From: Microvirga sp. 3-52 | GTDB lineage: Bacteria; Pseudomonadota; Alphaproteobacteria; Rhizobiales; Beijerinckiaceae | Assembly: GCF_018383585.1 (NCBI RefSeq) | Contig: NZ_JAHAMK010000023.1 | Location: 37,107 to 79,645, forward strand | Length of the DNA stretch: 42,539 nt | Reading direction: 5' to 3' | Shown here: positions 24,969-32,918 of the stretch, piece after piece | Numbering within the stretch: the first letter of the stretch is position 1 | Layout of the letters: every line of letters begins with the position of its first letter | Program-made: the position numbers and the translations under genes | Notes under the pieces: generated by a model | What the model saw: only the letters and a program-made list of their open reading frames with translations | Databases searched by the model: none | What the model was told of the DNA's origin: nothing

Positions 24969-25349
24969 ATGGCTACCAACCAGCCCCAAGGTTACGAGAT
25001 TCCCCCGGAGATGCGCGATTTCGCTGAGAAGAGCGTCGAGCAGGCACGTAAGGCCATCGATGGCTTCATGAGTGCCGCGCAGAAGACCGCCGATACGTTC
25101 GAAGGCTCGGCGACCACCGTCCAGGCCAGCGCCAAGGATGCCGCCCGCAAGACCTTCTCCTATACGGAGCAGAACCTCTCGGCCGCTTTCGACCTCGCTC
25201 AGAGGATGGTGCGCGCCAAGGACATGCAGGAAGCCATGCAGATCCAGGCCGAGTTCGTCCGCAATCAGTTCGAGGCGATGCAGACCCAGATGAAGGAATT
25301 CGGCTCCCTGGCCCAGTCGGCCATGAAACAGCCGGGCTCCAAGAAGTAA
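24969..25349 (+). CDS. Phasin family protein
   Basis: A 126-residue all-helical, amphipathic protein with the Phasin_2 pattern (PPEMRDFAEKSVEQARKAIDGF near the start, FVRNQFEAMQTQMKEFG near the end). Phasins coat polyhydroxyalkanoate granules in the cytoplasm and control their size and number. The ribosome site AAGGAG precedes the ATG. It has a duplicated TGCAC operator upstream and a second phasin 35 bases downstream, so the two form a granule-coat operon. Confidence 0.92.
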   Translation: MATNQPQGYEIPPEMRDFAEKSVEQARKAIDGFMSAAQKTADTFEGSATTVQASAKDAARKTFSYTEQNLSAAFDLAQRMVRAKDMQEAMQIQAEFVRNQFEAMQTQMKEFGSLAQSAMKQPGSKK

Positions 25350-25384
25350 TCTCCTTCTCCCTGAAATCTTACGAGGACGTCACG

Positions 25385-25876
25385 ATGGCGGAAGTGAAGA
25401 AGCCCAGAGCCAAGAGTACAGTCAAGAGCATGCCGAAGGCCGATCTGGTCGAGATGGCCGCCATTTCGGCAGCCGAGACCGTCGAGGCCGTCAGGGAGAC
25501 GAAGCCCGCTTCGCTTCCTGCGACTGCTGCGACAACCGTCGAGGCAGGAGCCATCTTCTCTTCCGCCAAGAAGCAGGGTGACGCCCTCCGCCAGGCCATG
25601 AGCGAGGCCGTGGCGGCCTCGGCCAAGGGTGCCCTGGAAGTGAACGACAAGATCATCGACGCCATGAACACGCAGCGCTTCGCTGCCCTCGATCTCTGGC
25701 GCTCGGCGATCAGCCCCTCCCCTCTGCCCGAGACCCTCAAGGCGCAGAGCCAGGCGACACGCCAAGTCTACGAGACAGCTTCCGCCCAGTGGAAGGACAT
25801 CGCCGAGACCACGGCGCTCTGGTTCACCAAAAGCCTGGAGCCCCTGCAATCGGCACTCCACCGTTCGGGTCGCTAA
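25385..25876 (+). CDS. Second phasin family protein
   Basis: A 163-residue protein. After a Lys/Ala-rich basic head (MAEVKKPRAKSTVKS) comes an amphipathic helical region (about residues 60-155) similar in style to the preceding phasin, ending in LEPLQSALHRSGR. The basic head recalls granule proteins that also touch DNA, but that is speculation. It follows the first phasin by 35 bases on the same strand and is closed by a terminator, so it is the second gene of the operon. Phasin assignment is by composition, length and position. Confidence 0.82.
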   Translation: MAEVKKPRAKSTVKSMPKADLVEMAAISAAETVEAVRETKPASLPATAATTVEAGAIFSSAKKQGDALRQAMSEAVAASAKGALEVNDKIIDAMNTQRFAALDLWRSAISPSPLPETLKAQSQATRQVYETASAQWKDIAETTALWFTKSLEPLQSALHRSGR

Positions 25877-25908
25877 GCAAGCTACCCAGCGGCAAACTCA
25901 TGCGTTAA

Positions 25909-25937
25909 GGCTCGGCCATCCAAGGCCGGGCCATTTT
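25909..25937 (+). terminator. Rho-independent terminator of the phasin operon
   Basis: A 9-bp stem, GGCTCGGCC / GGCCGGGCC with one G-T pair and a 6-base loop, is followed by ATTTT. It ends one base before the NUDIX gene's start codon, so that gene must use transcript reading through or a promoter inside this region. Confidence 0.75.
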
Positions 25938-25938
25938 C

Positions 25939-26361
25939 ATGTCGTCTTCACCGATTCCCGCCGTCATCGCCGTCGTCGTTCACGAGGGCCGGGCCCTGCT
26001 CGTGCGCCGTGCCAATCCGCCCGATGCCGGATTGTGGGGCTTTCCCGGCGGCAAGATCGAGTTCGGCGAGACGGTCAAGGATGCAGCGATCCGGGAGCTC
26101 CGCGAGGAGACCGGCGTTCATGCAGCGGCCCAAGACGTCCTCACTGCTCTTGATGTTCTGGTGCGGGACGCAGGCGGCGACATTCGTCAGCACTACATCC
26201 TGATCGCCGTTCAATGCCGTTGGATTGGAGGCGAGCCCATTGCCGGCGACGACGCCCTCGAGGCACGCTGGTTTCCCATCGCGGACCTCAAACCGAACAC
26301 GCCGGCCATGAGTGCTGATGTGGATGTGATTGCTCGACGCGCTCACGAGCTTCGAACCTGA
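25939..26361 (+). CDS. MutT-like NUDIX hydrolase
   Basis: A 140-residue protein with a complete NUDIX box (GGKIEFGETVKDAA, then IRELREETGV; about residues 37-59) and the short MutT-type scaffold. The group includes 8-oxo-dGTP and ADP-ribose pyrophosphatases; the exact substrate is open. The start is odd: the ATG lies directly behind the phasin-operon terminator with no clear ribosome site, hinting at low expression or a start further in. It is followed by its own strong terminator. Confidence 0.88.
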   Translation: MSSSPIPAVIAVVVHEGRALLVRRANPPDAGLWGFPGGKIEFGETVKDAAIRELREETGVHAAAQDVLTALDVLVRDAGGDIRQHYILIAVQCRWIGGEPIAGDDALEARWFPIADLKPNTPAMSADVDVIARRAHELRT

Positions 26362-26393
26362 GCGACCTTTAAGGATCGAGCACAAAACAAAAA

Positions 26394-26426
26394 GGCCTCG
26401 CCTCGACAAAGGCGAGGCCAAGTTTT
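26394..26426 (+). terminator. Rho-independent terminator after the NUDIX gene
   Basis: A perfect 9-bp stem, GGCCTCGCC / GGCGAGGCC with an 8-base loop, is followed by AAGTTTT. An A-run on the left makes it potentially bidirectional. It lies 33 bases past the stop. Confidence 0.88.
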
Positions 26427-26516
26427 GTCTCTTACTTTGAGGCCTCGCGGCCGAACTTCACGTTGCAATCTGCGCACAAACGGCTCGTGATCTCAATCCG
26501 AGTGCGGACGCTATGG

Positions 26517-26548
26517 TTGATGATCAGTAAACATTCATAAATCATCAA
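26517..26548 (+). promoter_or_regulatory. Inverted repeat in the leader of the outer-membrane protein gene
   Basis: TTGATGAT and ATCATCAA form a perfect 8-bp dyad separated by 16 bases, about 120 bases upstream of the barrel gene. It may be an operator or an mRNA leader stem-loop. The surrounding 300 bases (26362-26667) are distinctly AT-rich for this genome and contain no gene I can support. Confidence 0.3.
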
Positions 26549-26667
26549 TCATGTTTCGAATGGTTACAGGCCAGCATATTGCAACAATCTCTCGTTATCC
26601 CTTATTAGACCTGTGACAGGCAATAAATGCCTATCCGATCTTTTGTTGTTAAGCACGGAATACAGTA

Positions 26668-27369
26668 ATGCGTACCTCTGCTCTTGGACTGCTCGCTGCC
26701 ACAGCGGCTCTGGCCATTGCGGCCTCGACGGCCCACGCGGCTGACTTGCCGGGCCGCTATTCTCCTGCTCCGGCCTACAATGCACTGCCGGTCTTCACCT
26801 GGACCGGCTTCTATGCCGGTCTGAATGCCGGCTATGGCTGGAATGTGGGTGACAGCCGCTATTACGATCCGGCGTTCAGGAACGGCAAACGGAGCGGTGG
26901 CTTCATCGGCGGTGCCCAGGCCGGCTACAATTATCAGTTCGGCATGTTCGTGGGCGGCCTTGAGACGGATCTTCAATATGCCGCCGTCGGCAACAAGGGT
27001 GCCTCCTACGGGACCACCTACTATCCGGGCGACTCGGACGGCTTCTTCGGCACGATCCGCGCCCGCGTCGGCGTCGCCTTCGACCGCGCCCTCGTCTATG
27101 GCACCGGCGGCTTCGCTTACGGCGATATCGGCGGCAACCGCGGCTACGATCCGCTGCTCGGCTATCACAGCGGCGACGAGGTCAATTGGGGCTGGACCCT
27201 CGGCGGCGGCGTGGAATACGCCATCACCAACAACTTCACCGCCAAGGTGGAAGGCCTCTACGTCGATCTCGACACGAAGGACAACTACACCCTTGGTGGC
27301 CGCGTGAACGTGGACCGCGACGCGGAGTTCGGCGTGTTGCGCGCCGGCGTGAACTACAAGTTCAACTGA
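26668..27369 (+). CDS. Outer-membrane beta-barrel protein (Omp25/Omp31-like)
   Basis: A 233-residue protein with a signal peptide (MRTSALGLLAATAALAIAASTAHA) and alternating Gly/aromatic strands throughout (TWTGFYAGLNAGYGWN, GGFIGGAQAGYNYQFG, VGGLETDLQY). It is an eight-stranded barrel of the outer_membrane_beta-barrel family common in Rhizobiales, where Omp25/31 are abundant surface proteins. It ends NYKFN rather than a terminal Phe. It has a long AT-rich leader and a very strong downstream terminator, in line with high expression. Confidence 0.92.
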   Translation: MRTSALGLLAATAALAIAASTAHAADLPGRYSPAPAYNALPVFTWTGFYAGLNAGYGWNVGDSRYYDPAFRNGKRSGGFIGGAQAGYNYQFGMFVGGLETDLQYAAVGNKGASYGTTYYPGDSDGFFGTIRARVGVAFDRALVYGTGGFAYGDIGGNRGYDPLLGYHSGDEVNWGWTLGGGVEYAITNNFTAKVEGLYVDLDTKDNYTLGGRVNVDRDAEFGVLRAGVNYKFN

Positions 27370-27464
27370 TCAGGCGCCAAAGCATCGAACATCGAAGTGG
27401 GATGCACTTTCGGGCCCGATGCTCCTCCTCATGACTGGCACATCCTTGAGCCTGAGTTCGAAAA

Positions 27465-27500
27465 GCAAAGAAGCCCGGTGGCAGCACCGGGCTTCTTTGC
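27465..27500. terminator. Strong bidirectional terminator (16-bp perfect stem)
   Basis: The stem runs from 27465-27480 to 27485-27500 with loop GCAG. It begins GCAAAGAAG and ends CTTCTTTGC, giving U-rich ends in both directions. It serves the outer-membrane protein gene on the plus strand and the small orphan gene (ends 27523) on the minus strand. Confidence 0.93.
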
Positions 27501-27522
27501 GTGATGGACGCTCATCGCTGCA

Positions 27523-27747
27523 TCAGGGATCGTTCACACTCTTCGGCACCTTGAATGCAGCCTCTTTCTCGCTTCGCTTCAGGGCCAGCAGACGCCGCGC
27601 GGCAACGCCACCCGACTCCGACGAATAGAGCCTCTTGTTGAGCACTTCGATCTGCCAGAGTTGCAGTTCGAGCAGGGCCTGCAAGCCCTTGACCCGCGCC
27701 TGGAGAGTGAGAGCATCCTTCAATGGGTCTGGTCCGCCTGTCGCCAT
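27523..27747 (-). CDS. Small hypothetical protein, 74 residues
   Basis: I do not recognise this protein. It is hydrophilic and helical with a Leu-rich stretch (LQALLELQLWQIEVLNKRLY) that may form a short coiled coil, then a Lys/Arg-rich tail. The ATG at 27747 has AGGGA well placed; an in-frame start at 27780 would give 85 residues. Codon use matches the genome and the terminator at 27465-27500 fits its end. It is divergent from the 57-residue gene at 27978. Confidence 0.6.
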   Translation of the reverse strand: MATGGPDPLKDALTLQARVKGLQALLELQLWQIEVLNKRLYSSESGGVAARRLLALKRSEKEAAFKVPKSVNDP

Positions 27748-27924
27748 AGGACCATCCCTGACAATCTTGCGATGAATCATGTCTGAACGCGCAATGTGAG
27801 AGGTTAAGCATTAATCAATTTTGCCGGCCAGGAACATAGTCCCTGAAGCCATCGAGCAGTATTGATCAGGCTAGATATTATTACGTCAGAAATATGGTCC
27901 TGACGCGGACCAACCCGGCGTGCA

Positions 27925-27949
27925 GGAACCGGGAAGACGTCAGGCAGTT
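27925..27949 (+). promoter_or_regulatory. EcfG-like promoter of the 57-residue gene
   Basis: GGAAC, 16 bases, then AGTT, compared with the EcfG consensus GGAAC-N16/17-CGTT (one mismatch at the least conserved base). It ends 28 bases before the ATG at 27978, leaving room for a short leader with the GGAG ribosome site. Three CGTCAG/CTGACG half-sites surround or overlap it (27884, 27900, 27938) and could bind a further regulator. Confidence 0.5.
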
Positions 27950-27977
27950 GCATTGGCATAGCTTGCTGGAGATTGTC

Positions 27978-28151
27978 ATGCCTGAAACGCGCCATGAGAT
28001 GGAGGCTCAAAGGATTCTCGCCACATTGAGCGCGGCCATGCCGGATGAACATGCTCTGATGCAGAGCCGCCGCCTACTCGCTGAAGCTTTGGAAAGGGCC
28101 GAGCAACGAGGACGCCAGTTGTCCGGGCATCAGAAGGAGTCCAGCGGCTAA
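27978..28151 (+). CDS. Small hypothetical protein, 57 residues
   Basis: I do not recognise this protein. It is charged and predicted helical (RHEMEAQRILATLSAAM, LMQSRRLLAEALERAEQR) with no Cys, signal or membrane segment. GGAG lies 8 bases before the ATG at 27978; a longer in-frame start at 27894 would run through the proposed promoter. The EcfG-like promoter suggests a general-stress-response gene. It could be a small regulator or adaptor, but nothing shows it. Confidence 0.55.
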   Translation: MPETRHEMEAQRILATLSAAMPDEHALMQSRRLLAEALERAEQRGRQLSGHQKESSG

Positions 28152-28233
28152 GGTTATTTAGACATTTCTAACGGTGGCCGTGCAATATCTGTCGATGACG
28201 GCGGCCCGCCCTCCCCTGCGACATTGACGGCGA

Positions 28234-28258
28234 GGAACGGTCCGTGGTGAGGCACGTT
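28234..28258 (+). promoter_or_regulatory. EcfG promoter (perfect consensus) of the small exported protein
   Basis: GGAAC-N16-CGTT matches the general-stress sigma factor EcfG consensus exactly. Transcription would start about 28265, leaving a leader of roughly 70 bases to the ATG at 28334. GGAACG and CGTTCC also make an inverted repeat, so an operator is an alternative reading. Confidence 0.65.
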
Positions 28259-28333
28259 CCTTCCCCGTGTGCGATAGGACACAGCGGAAAACCCTCGGGA
28301 GTGGTGTTCTCCGAGCGTTAGGAGAATCGGTCA

Positions 28334-28648
28334 ATGCGCTCCTCTTTGCTTGCAATCATGCTCGGCACCATGGGTGCCCTTGCGAGCGGCTCGGTTGTCC
28401 TGGCCCAGTCCGCTGACACGCGCATTGCATCCATGCCATTCGGGGAATGCCTCTCCATCATCAACGAGGCTGCGCAGGAGGTGGACGAGGAACCGGTCAA
28501 GCTCGTGAGCACGAGCGATGTGGTCACAGTCCGGATCAGCGCGTCGGACGGCTTCGTCACGGTGTCGTGCGACCGCGGCAACAGCAAGATGACGCTGACC
28601 AAGAGCCCGGTTCCCGAAGCTGCCGGCATGACCGCAGCGGCTCGCTAA
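28334..28648 (+). CDS. Small exported hypothetical protein, 104 residues
   Basis: A signal peptide (MRSSLLAIMLGTMGALASGSVVLA) precedes an 80-residue mature domain with two Cys (in FGECLSIINEAAQ and VTVSCDRG) that could form a disulphide in the periplasm. I know no function or named family. GGAG precedes the ATG. A perfect EcfG promoter lies upstream and a terminator downstream, so it is a single-gene unit probably induced by general stress. Confidence 0.75.
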   Translation: MRSSLLAIMLGTMGALASGSVVLAQSADTRIASMPFGECLSIINEAAQEVDEEPVKLVSTSDVVTVRISASDGFVTVSCDRGNSKMTLTKSPVPEAAGMTAAAR

Positions 28649-28678
28649 GCCAAATTTCTGGAGAAAAGCTCCATATGG

Positions 28679-28704
28679 AAACGGCGAGCCTTGGCTCGCC
28701 GTTT
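28679..28704. terminator. Bidirectional terminator hairpin
   Basis: A 12-bp perfect palindrome arm, AAACGGCGAGCC / GGCTCGCCGTTT, separated by two bases, lies between the convergent small exported-protein gene and gguB. The A and T ends give a short U-tract in both directions. Confidence 0.8.
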
Positions 28705-28737
28705 GGCTGAATGCTCGCTTGAAGCCAGCAACAACCC

Positions 28738-29937
28738 TCACTTCTTCCGGTTGTAGACATCGAGGGACACGGCTGCGAGCAGCACGAGGCCTTTGATGAC
28801 CTGCTGGTAATCGATGCCGATGCCGAGGATCGACATGCCGTTGTTCATGACGCCCATCACGAAGGCGCCGATGACCGCTCCTGTCACCTTGCCGACGCCA
28901 CCGGTTGCCGAAGCGCCGCCGATGAACACTGCCGCGATGACGTCGAGCTCGAAGCCGAGGCCGGCCTTCGGCGTGGCCGTGTTGAGGCGGGCTGCGAAAA
29001 TCAGGCCGGCGAGGCCTGCCAGCACGCCCATATTGACGAAAGTGAGGAAGGTCAGGCGTTCGGTCTTGATGCCCGACAGCTTGGCCGCCTTCTCGTTGCC
29101 GCCGAGCGCATAGATGCGCCGGCCGATCGTGGTCCGGTTGGTCACGAAGGCATAGAGCGCGATCAGCACCGCCATGATGACGAGCACGTTCGGCAGGCCG
29201 CGATAGGTCGCCATCAGGTAGCAGAACGCGACGACGAGAAGGGCCAGCAGAACGTTCTTGAACGCGAACAGGCCGAACGGCGCCGTCTCGACTGCGTGCT
29301 TCAACTGGTTGGCGCGGCTGCGGAAGCTGAAATAGATGATGACAGCCACGCTGGCGGCGCCGAGGAACAGCGCGGTGTAGTTGAAGCCCTGGCCTCCGAA
29401 AACATCCGGAATAAAGCCGGAGCTTAGGCGCTGGAACACCACCGGGAATGGACCCACCGACATGCCGCCAAGGAGCGCCAGGGTCAGGCCCTTGAAGACG
29501 AGCATGCCGGCGAGCGTGACGATGAAGGACGGCACCTTGAAATAGGCGACCCAATAGCCCTGAGCCGCACCGATCATGCCGCCGACGATCAGGCAGGCGA
29601 TGGTGGTCGTCACGGGATCGAAGCCCCACCGCACCATCATCATGGCAGCCAGACCGCCGACAAAACCGACGATGGAGCCGACCGAGAGGTCGATATGCCC
29701 GGCGACGATGACGAGCAGCATCCCCAACGCCATGATGACGATGTAGCTGTTCTGGAGCACCAGGTTTGTGAGATTGAGCGGCCGCAGCAGGGTTCCGTCG
29801 GTCACCACCTGGAAAAATAGCATGATGACCAGCAGCGACAGCAGCATGCCGTAGTCGCGGAAATGGGTTTTGACGAACGCCGTCCACGACGCCTTTTGCT
29901 GGGGAACCTGAATCTCGTCAGCGGTTCTCGTGTCCAT
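28738..29937 (-). CDS. gguB: Sugar ABC transporter permease GguB
   Basis: A 399-residue inner-membrane protein with about ten or more segments, of the BPD_transp_2 (ribose/xylose-type) family. It has the conserved ALGMLLVIVAGHIDLSVGS loop and GGASATGGVGKVTGA near the C-terminus. Its length fits the large XylH/GguB branch. With GguA and ChvE it imports monosaccharides. The ATG at 29937 is preceded by GGGGAGG; the earlier in-frame start at 30012 lies inside gguA. It starts one base after the gguA stop region, last gene of the operon, and ends at a shared terminator. Confidence 0.93.
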   Translation of the reverse strand: MDTRTADEIQVPQQKASWTAFVKTHFRDYGMLLSLLVIMLFFQVVTDGTLLRPLNLTNLVLQNSYIVIMALGMLLVIVAGHIDLSVGSIVGFVGGLAAMMMVRWGFDPVTTTIACLIVGGMIGAAQGYWVAYFKVPSFIVTLAGMLVFKGLTLALLGGMSVGPFPVVFQRLSSGFIPDVFGGQGFNYTALFLGAASVAVIIYFSFRSRANQLKHAVETAPFGLFAFKNVLLALLVVAFCYLMATYRGLPNVLVIMAVLIALYAFVTNRTTIGRRIYALGGNEKAAKLSGIKTERLTFLTFVNMGVLAGLAGLIFAARLNTATPKAGLGFELDVIAAVFIGGASATGGVGKVTGAVIGAFVMGVMNNGMSILGIGIDYQQVIKGLVLLAAVSLDVYNRKK

Positions 29938-29938
29938 C

Positions 29939-31468
29939 TCAGCGCCTCCCCGACTTAACGATAGCGTGCATGATCTTTTCCTGGGATGCCTCGGCGATGT
30001 CGAGCTCGGCAATCAGGGAGCCTTCGTTCATGACGTAGATCCGGTCGCACATGCCGAGCAGTTCCGGCATCTCCGAGGATATCATGAGAACACCCTTGCC
30101 GGCATCGGCCAGCCTGTTGATGATCGTATAGATTTCGTATTTCGCCCCGACATCGATGCCGCGGGTCGGCTCGTCGAGGATCAGGATCTCCGGGTCGGAG
30201 AAGAGCCACTTGCTCAGAACCACCTTCTGCTGGTTGCCGCCCGACAGGTTCACCGTCTCCTGGAAGACGCTGGGGCTGCGGATCCGCATCTTGGCGCGAT
30301 AGTCGTTGGCAACGGCGAGCTCCTGGATCTCGTCGATCACAAACCTCTTGGAGACACCCTCGAGATTGGCAAGGGTCACGTTCTTGCGGATATCCTCGGC
30401 CAGCACCAAGCCGTAGGTCTTCCGATCCTCGGTGGCATAGGCAATCCCGTTGGAGACCGCCTTCTCCACCGTGCCGACATCGATCTCCTTGCCATGCAGG
30501 GTCACGCGGCCGGAGATGTTCTGGCCGTAGCTGCGGCCGAACAGGCTCATGGCGAACTCGGTCCGTCCGGCCCCCATCAGCCCGGCGATGCCGACGATCT
30601 CGCCTCGACGGATGTTCAGGTTGACGTTCTTGACCACCTGCACATGGTTGTGGAGCGGATGATAGGCCGACCAGTTCTCAACCTGGAAGATGGTCTCGCC
30701 GATCTTCGGCTCGCGCTTCGGGTAACGGTCTTCCATGGTGCGGCCTACCATGCCGCGGATGATGCGGTCCTCGCTCACTGCTTCAGCCCGGCAGTCGAGC
30801 GTTTCGACCGTGCCGCCGTCGCGAAGAACCGTGATGAAATCGGCGACCTTCGAAATCTCGTTCAGCTTGTGCGAGATCAGGATCGAGGAAATGCCCTGCT
30901 CCTTGAACCGGAGCAGCAGGTTCAGGAGCGCGTCACTGTCCTTCTCGTTCAGGCTCGCGGTCGGCTCGTCGAGGATGAGCAGCTTCACCTTCTTCGAGAG
31001 CGCCTTGGCGATCTCCACGAGCTGCTGCTTGCCGACGCCCAGATTGGTGATCAGCTCATCGGGCGATTCCTTCAGACCGACGAGCCGCAACAGCTCCTTC
31101 GTTCGTGCGAAAGCTACAGACCAGTCAATGACGCCGTACTTGGCCTGCTCGTTGCCGAGGAAGATGTTTTCCGCAATCGACAGGAGCGGCACAAGGGCCA
31201 GCTCCTGGTGGATGATGATGATGCCGAGCTTCTCGCTGTCGGCGATGCCGGAGAAGCGCCGCTCCTCGCCGTCGTAACGAATCTCGCCGGAATATGAGCC
31301 GTGCGGATAGACGCCGCTCAAAACCTTCATCAGCGTGGATTTGCCGGCACCGTTCTCGCCGACCAGGGCGTGGATCTCGCCGGCCTTGACCGTGATGTTG
31401 ACGTTGTCCAGCGCCTTCACGCCCGGGAACGTCTTGGTGATCCCTCGCATCTCAAGGATCGCATTCAT
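29939..31468 (-). CDS. gguA: Sugar ABC transporter ATP-binding protein GguA
   Basis: A 509-residue ATPase with two tandem ABC domains. The first has Walker [10 protein letters not shown] (about residues 38-46) and Walker [11 protein letters not shown]. The second has the usual degenerate Walker A (GLMGAGRTE), a full signature [14 protein letters not shown] and [10 protein letters not shown]. This asymmetry is normal for ribose/xylose-type importers. It powers ChvE-dependent sugar uptake. It lies downstream of chvE behind an 11-bp intercistronic hairpin and directly upstream of gguB. Confidence 0.95.
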   Translation of the reverse strand: MNAILEMRGITKTFPGVKALDNVNITVKAGEIHALVGENGAGKSTLMKVLSGVYPHGSYSGEIRYDGEERRFSGIADSEKLGIIIIHQELALVPLLSIAENIFLGNEQAKYGVIDWSVAFARTKELLRLVGLKESPDELITNLGVGKQQLVEIAKALSKKVKLLILDEPTASLNEKDSDALLNLLLRFKEQGISSILISHKLNEISKVADFITVLRDGGTVETLDCRAEAVSEDRIIRGMVGRTMEDRYPKREPKIGETIFQVENWSAYHPLHNHVQVVKNVNLNIRRGEIVGIAGLMGAGRTEFAMSLFGRSYGQNISGRVTLHGKEIDVGTVEKAVSNGIAYATEDRKTYGLVLAEDIRKNVTLANLEGVSKRFVIDEIQELAVANDYRAKMRIRSPSVFQETVNLSGGNQQKVVLSKWLFSDPEILILDEPTRGIDVGAKYEIYTIINRLADAGKGVLMISSEMPELLGMCDRIYVMNEGSLIAELDIAEASQEKIMHAIVKSGRR

Positions 31469-31506
31469 CGCATGACCTCAGGCAACAGCCTTCCAGAAAT
31501 GAGCAA

Positions 31507-31532
31507 GGACCCTGCGCAGGTGCGCAGGGTCC
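31507..31532 (-). promoter_or_regulatory. Intercistronic hairpin between chvE and gguA
   Basis: An 11-bp perfect stem, GGACCCTGCGC / GCGCAGGGTCC with a 4-base loop, lies 18 bases past the chvE stop. It has no T-run on the transcript side, so it looks like a processing or stabilising stem rather than a full terminator. It would allow more binding protein than ATPase to be made. Confidence 0.7.
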
Positions 31533-31549
31533 AGTCTTCGTCAAGCTGA

Positions 31550-32614
31550 TTACTTGAACTGGTCTTCCTTGTAATAGCCGCTGCCGACCAGAACTTCCTT
31601 CCAGTTCGAAGCATCGACGCTGACCGGCTTCAGCAGATAGGACGGAACGGTCTTCACGCCATTCTCGTAAGTCTTCGTGTCGTTGACTTCAGGCTGCTTG
31701 CCGGAGAGCACCGCATCGACCATGTTGGCCGCGACCTTGGCGAGCTCGCGGGTGTCCTTGAACACTGTCGAGGTCTGCTCCTTGGCAAGGATCGACTTGA
31801 CGGACTGGACTTCCGCATCCTGTCCGGTGATGACCGGCATCGGCTGCTGCGGCGTACCGTAGCCCACGCCCTTGAGCGAGGAGATGATGCCGATGCTCAG
31901 GCCGTCATAAGGCGAGAGAACCGCATCGACGCGCTTGTCGGTGTAGTAGGCGGAGAGCAGGTTATCCATGCGCGACTGCGCGACCGCGCCGTCCCAGCGC
32001 AGGGTCGAGACCTTGTCCATGCCGGTCTGGCCGCTGGCGATCTTCAGCTTGCCGCTCTTGATGTAGGGGTCGAGAACGGACATGGCGCCGTTGTAGAAGA
32101 AGTAGGCGTTGTTGTCGTCGGGCGAGCCGCCGAAGAGTTCGATGTTGAACGGGCCCTTGCCTTCCTTGAGGCCGAGCGCCTTCTCGATATAGCCGCCCTG
32201 GAGAACGCCGACCTGGAAGTTGTCGAAGGTCGCATAGTAGTCGACGTTCTTGGAATTGCGGATCAGACGGTCATAGGCGATGACCTTGATGCCCTTGTCG
32301 GCGGCTTGCTGCAGCGCGTCGGACAGCGTCGTGCCGTCGATGGCCGCGATTACGAGCACCTTGGAGCCCTTGGTGATCATGTTCTCGATCTGCGAGAGCT
32401 GGTTCGGAATGTCGTCTTCGGCATATTGCAGGTCGACGTTGTAGCCCTTCTCTTTGAGCACTTTGACCATGTTGTTGCCGTCGTCGATCCAGCGCGCGGA
32501 CGACTTCGTCGGCATGGCCACGCCGACCGTGCCCTTATCCTGTGCCTGGGCGGCGCCGAGCAGGCCAAAGGCTCCAAGAGCCACGGCTGCCATTGTGGTC
32601 GTGAATGTCTTCAA
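31550..32614 (-). CDS. chvE: Multiple-sugar-binding periplasmic protein ChvE
   Basis: A 354-residue periplasmic binding protein, equal to Agrobacterium ChvE in length and very close in sequence by eye ([60 protein letters not shown]). It binds aldoses such as arabinose, glucose and galactose and feeds GguAB; in Agrobacterium it also signals to VirA, and no virA is here. The start is TTG at 32614: GGGAG lies seven bases before it and it yields the proper signal peptide ([24 protein letters not shown]). The ATG-initiated frame from 32719 adds 35 charged residues before the signal. It lies downstream of the GntR gene. Confidence 0.95.
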   Translation of the reverse strand: MKTFTTTMAAVALGAFGLLGAAQAQDKGTVGVAMPTKSSARWIDDGNNMVKVLKEKGYNVDLQYAEDDIPNQLSQIENMITKGSKVLVIAAIDGTTLSDALQQAADKGIKVIAYDRLIRNSKNVDYYATFDNFQVGVLQGGYIEKALGLKEGKGPFNIELFGGSPDDNNAYFFYNGAMSVLDPYIKSGKLKIASGQTGMDKVSTLRWDGAVAQSRMDNLLSAYYTDKRVDAVLSPYDGLSIGIISSLKGVGYGTPQQPMPVITGQDAEVQSVKSILAKEQTSTVFKDTRELAKVAANMVDAVLSGKQPEVNDTKTYENGVKTVPSYLLKPVSVDASNWKEVLVGSGYYKEDQFK

Positions 32615-32837
32615 GGTCGTTCTCCCTCTCGTCCATGCCCGGGACGACATTATCTCGCCCGGCGCATATTCAGCATTCTTCGTTCCAGGGTCCCGATGGT
32701 CCCGACCCGGCTTGGGCATCCAACGTCACCCGGCAGCCTTTTGACCCTATGATAAGGGCAGAACTCCTTCTTGGGGCAGCCCTACCCGTCTCCGCGGGCC
32801 GAGTGTTAGATCCCTCACGCCGGCCCATAAATCATAC

Positions 32838-32852
32838 TATAATACTATTTTG
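32838..32852. promoter_or_regulatory. Candidate GntR operator upstream of chvE
   Basis: ATACTATAATACTAT contains the octamer TAGTATTA on the minus strand (32840-32847). TAGTACTA, differing at one base, occurs in the promoter region of the ytfQ-like gene (38269-38276). FadR/DgoR-type GntR regulators bind short AT-rich palindromes with a GTAC/GTAY core. The 300-base stretch between the GntR stop and chvE otherwise holds only the chvE promoter region and leader, with no gene. Confidence 0.5.
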
Positions 32853-32918
32853 TCCAGCAAGGCTCCCTGAGCGCGCCGGAGCGTCTGGTTTCCCATAGGC
32901 GAACGGAAAGCAGGCGTT

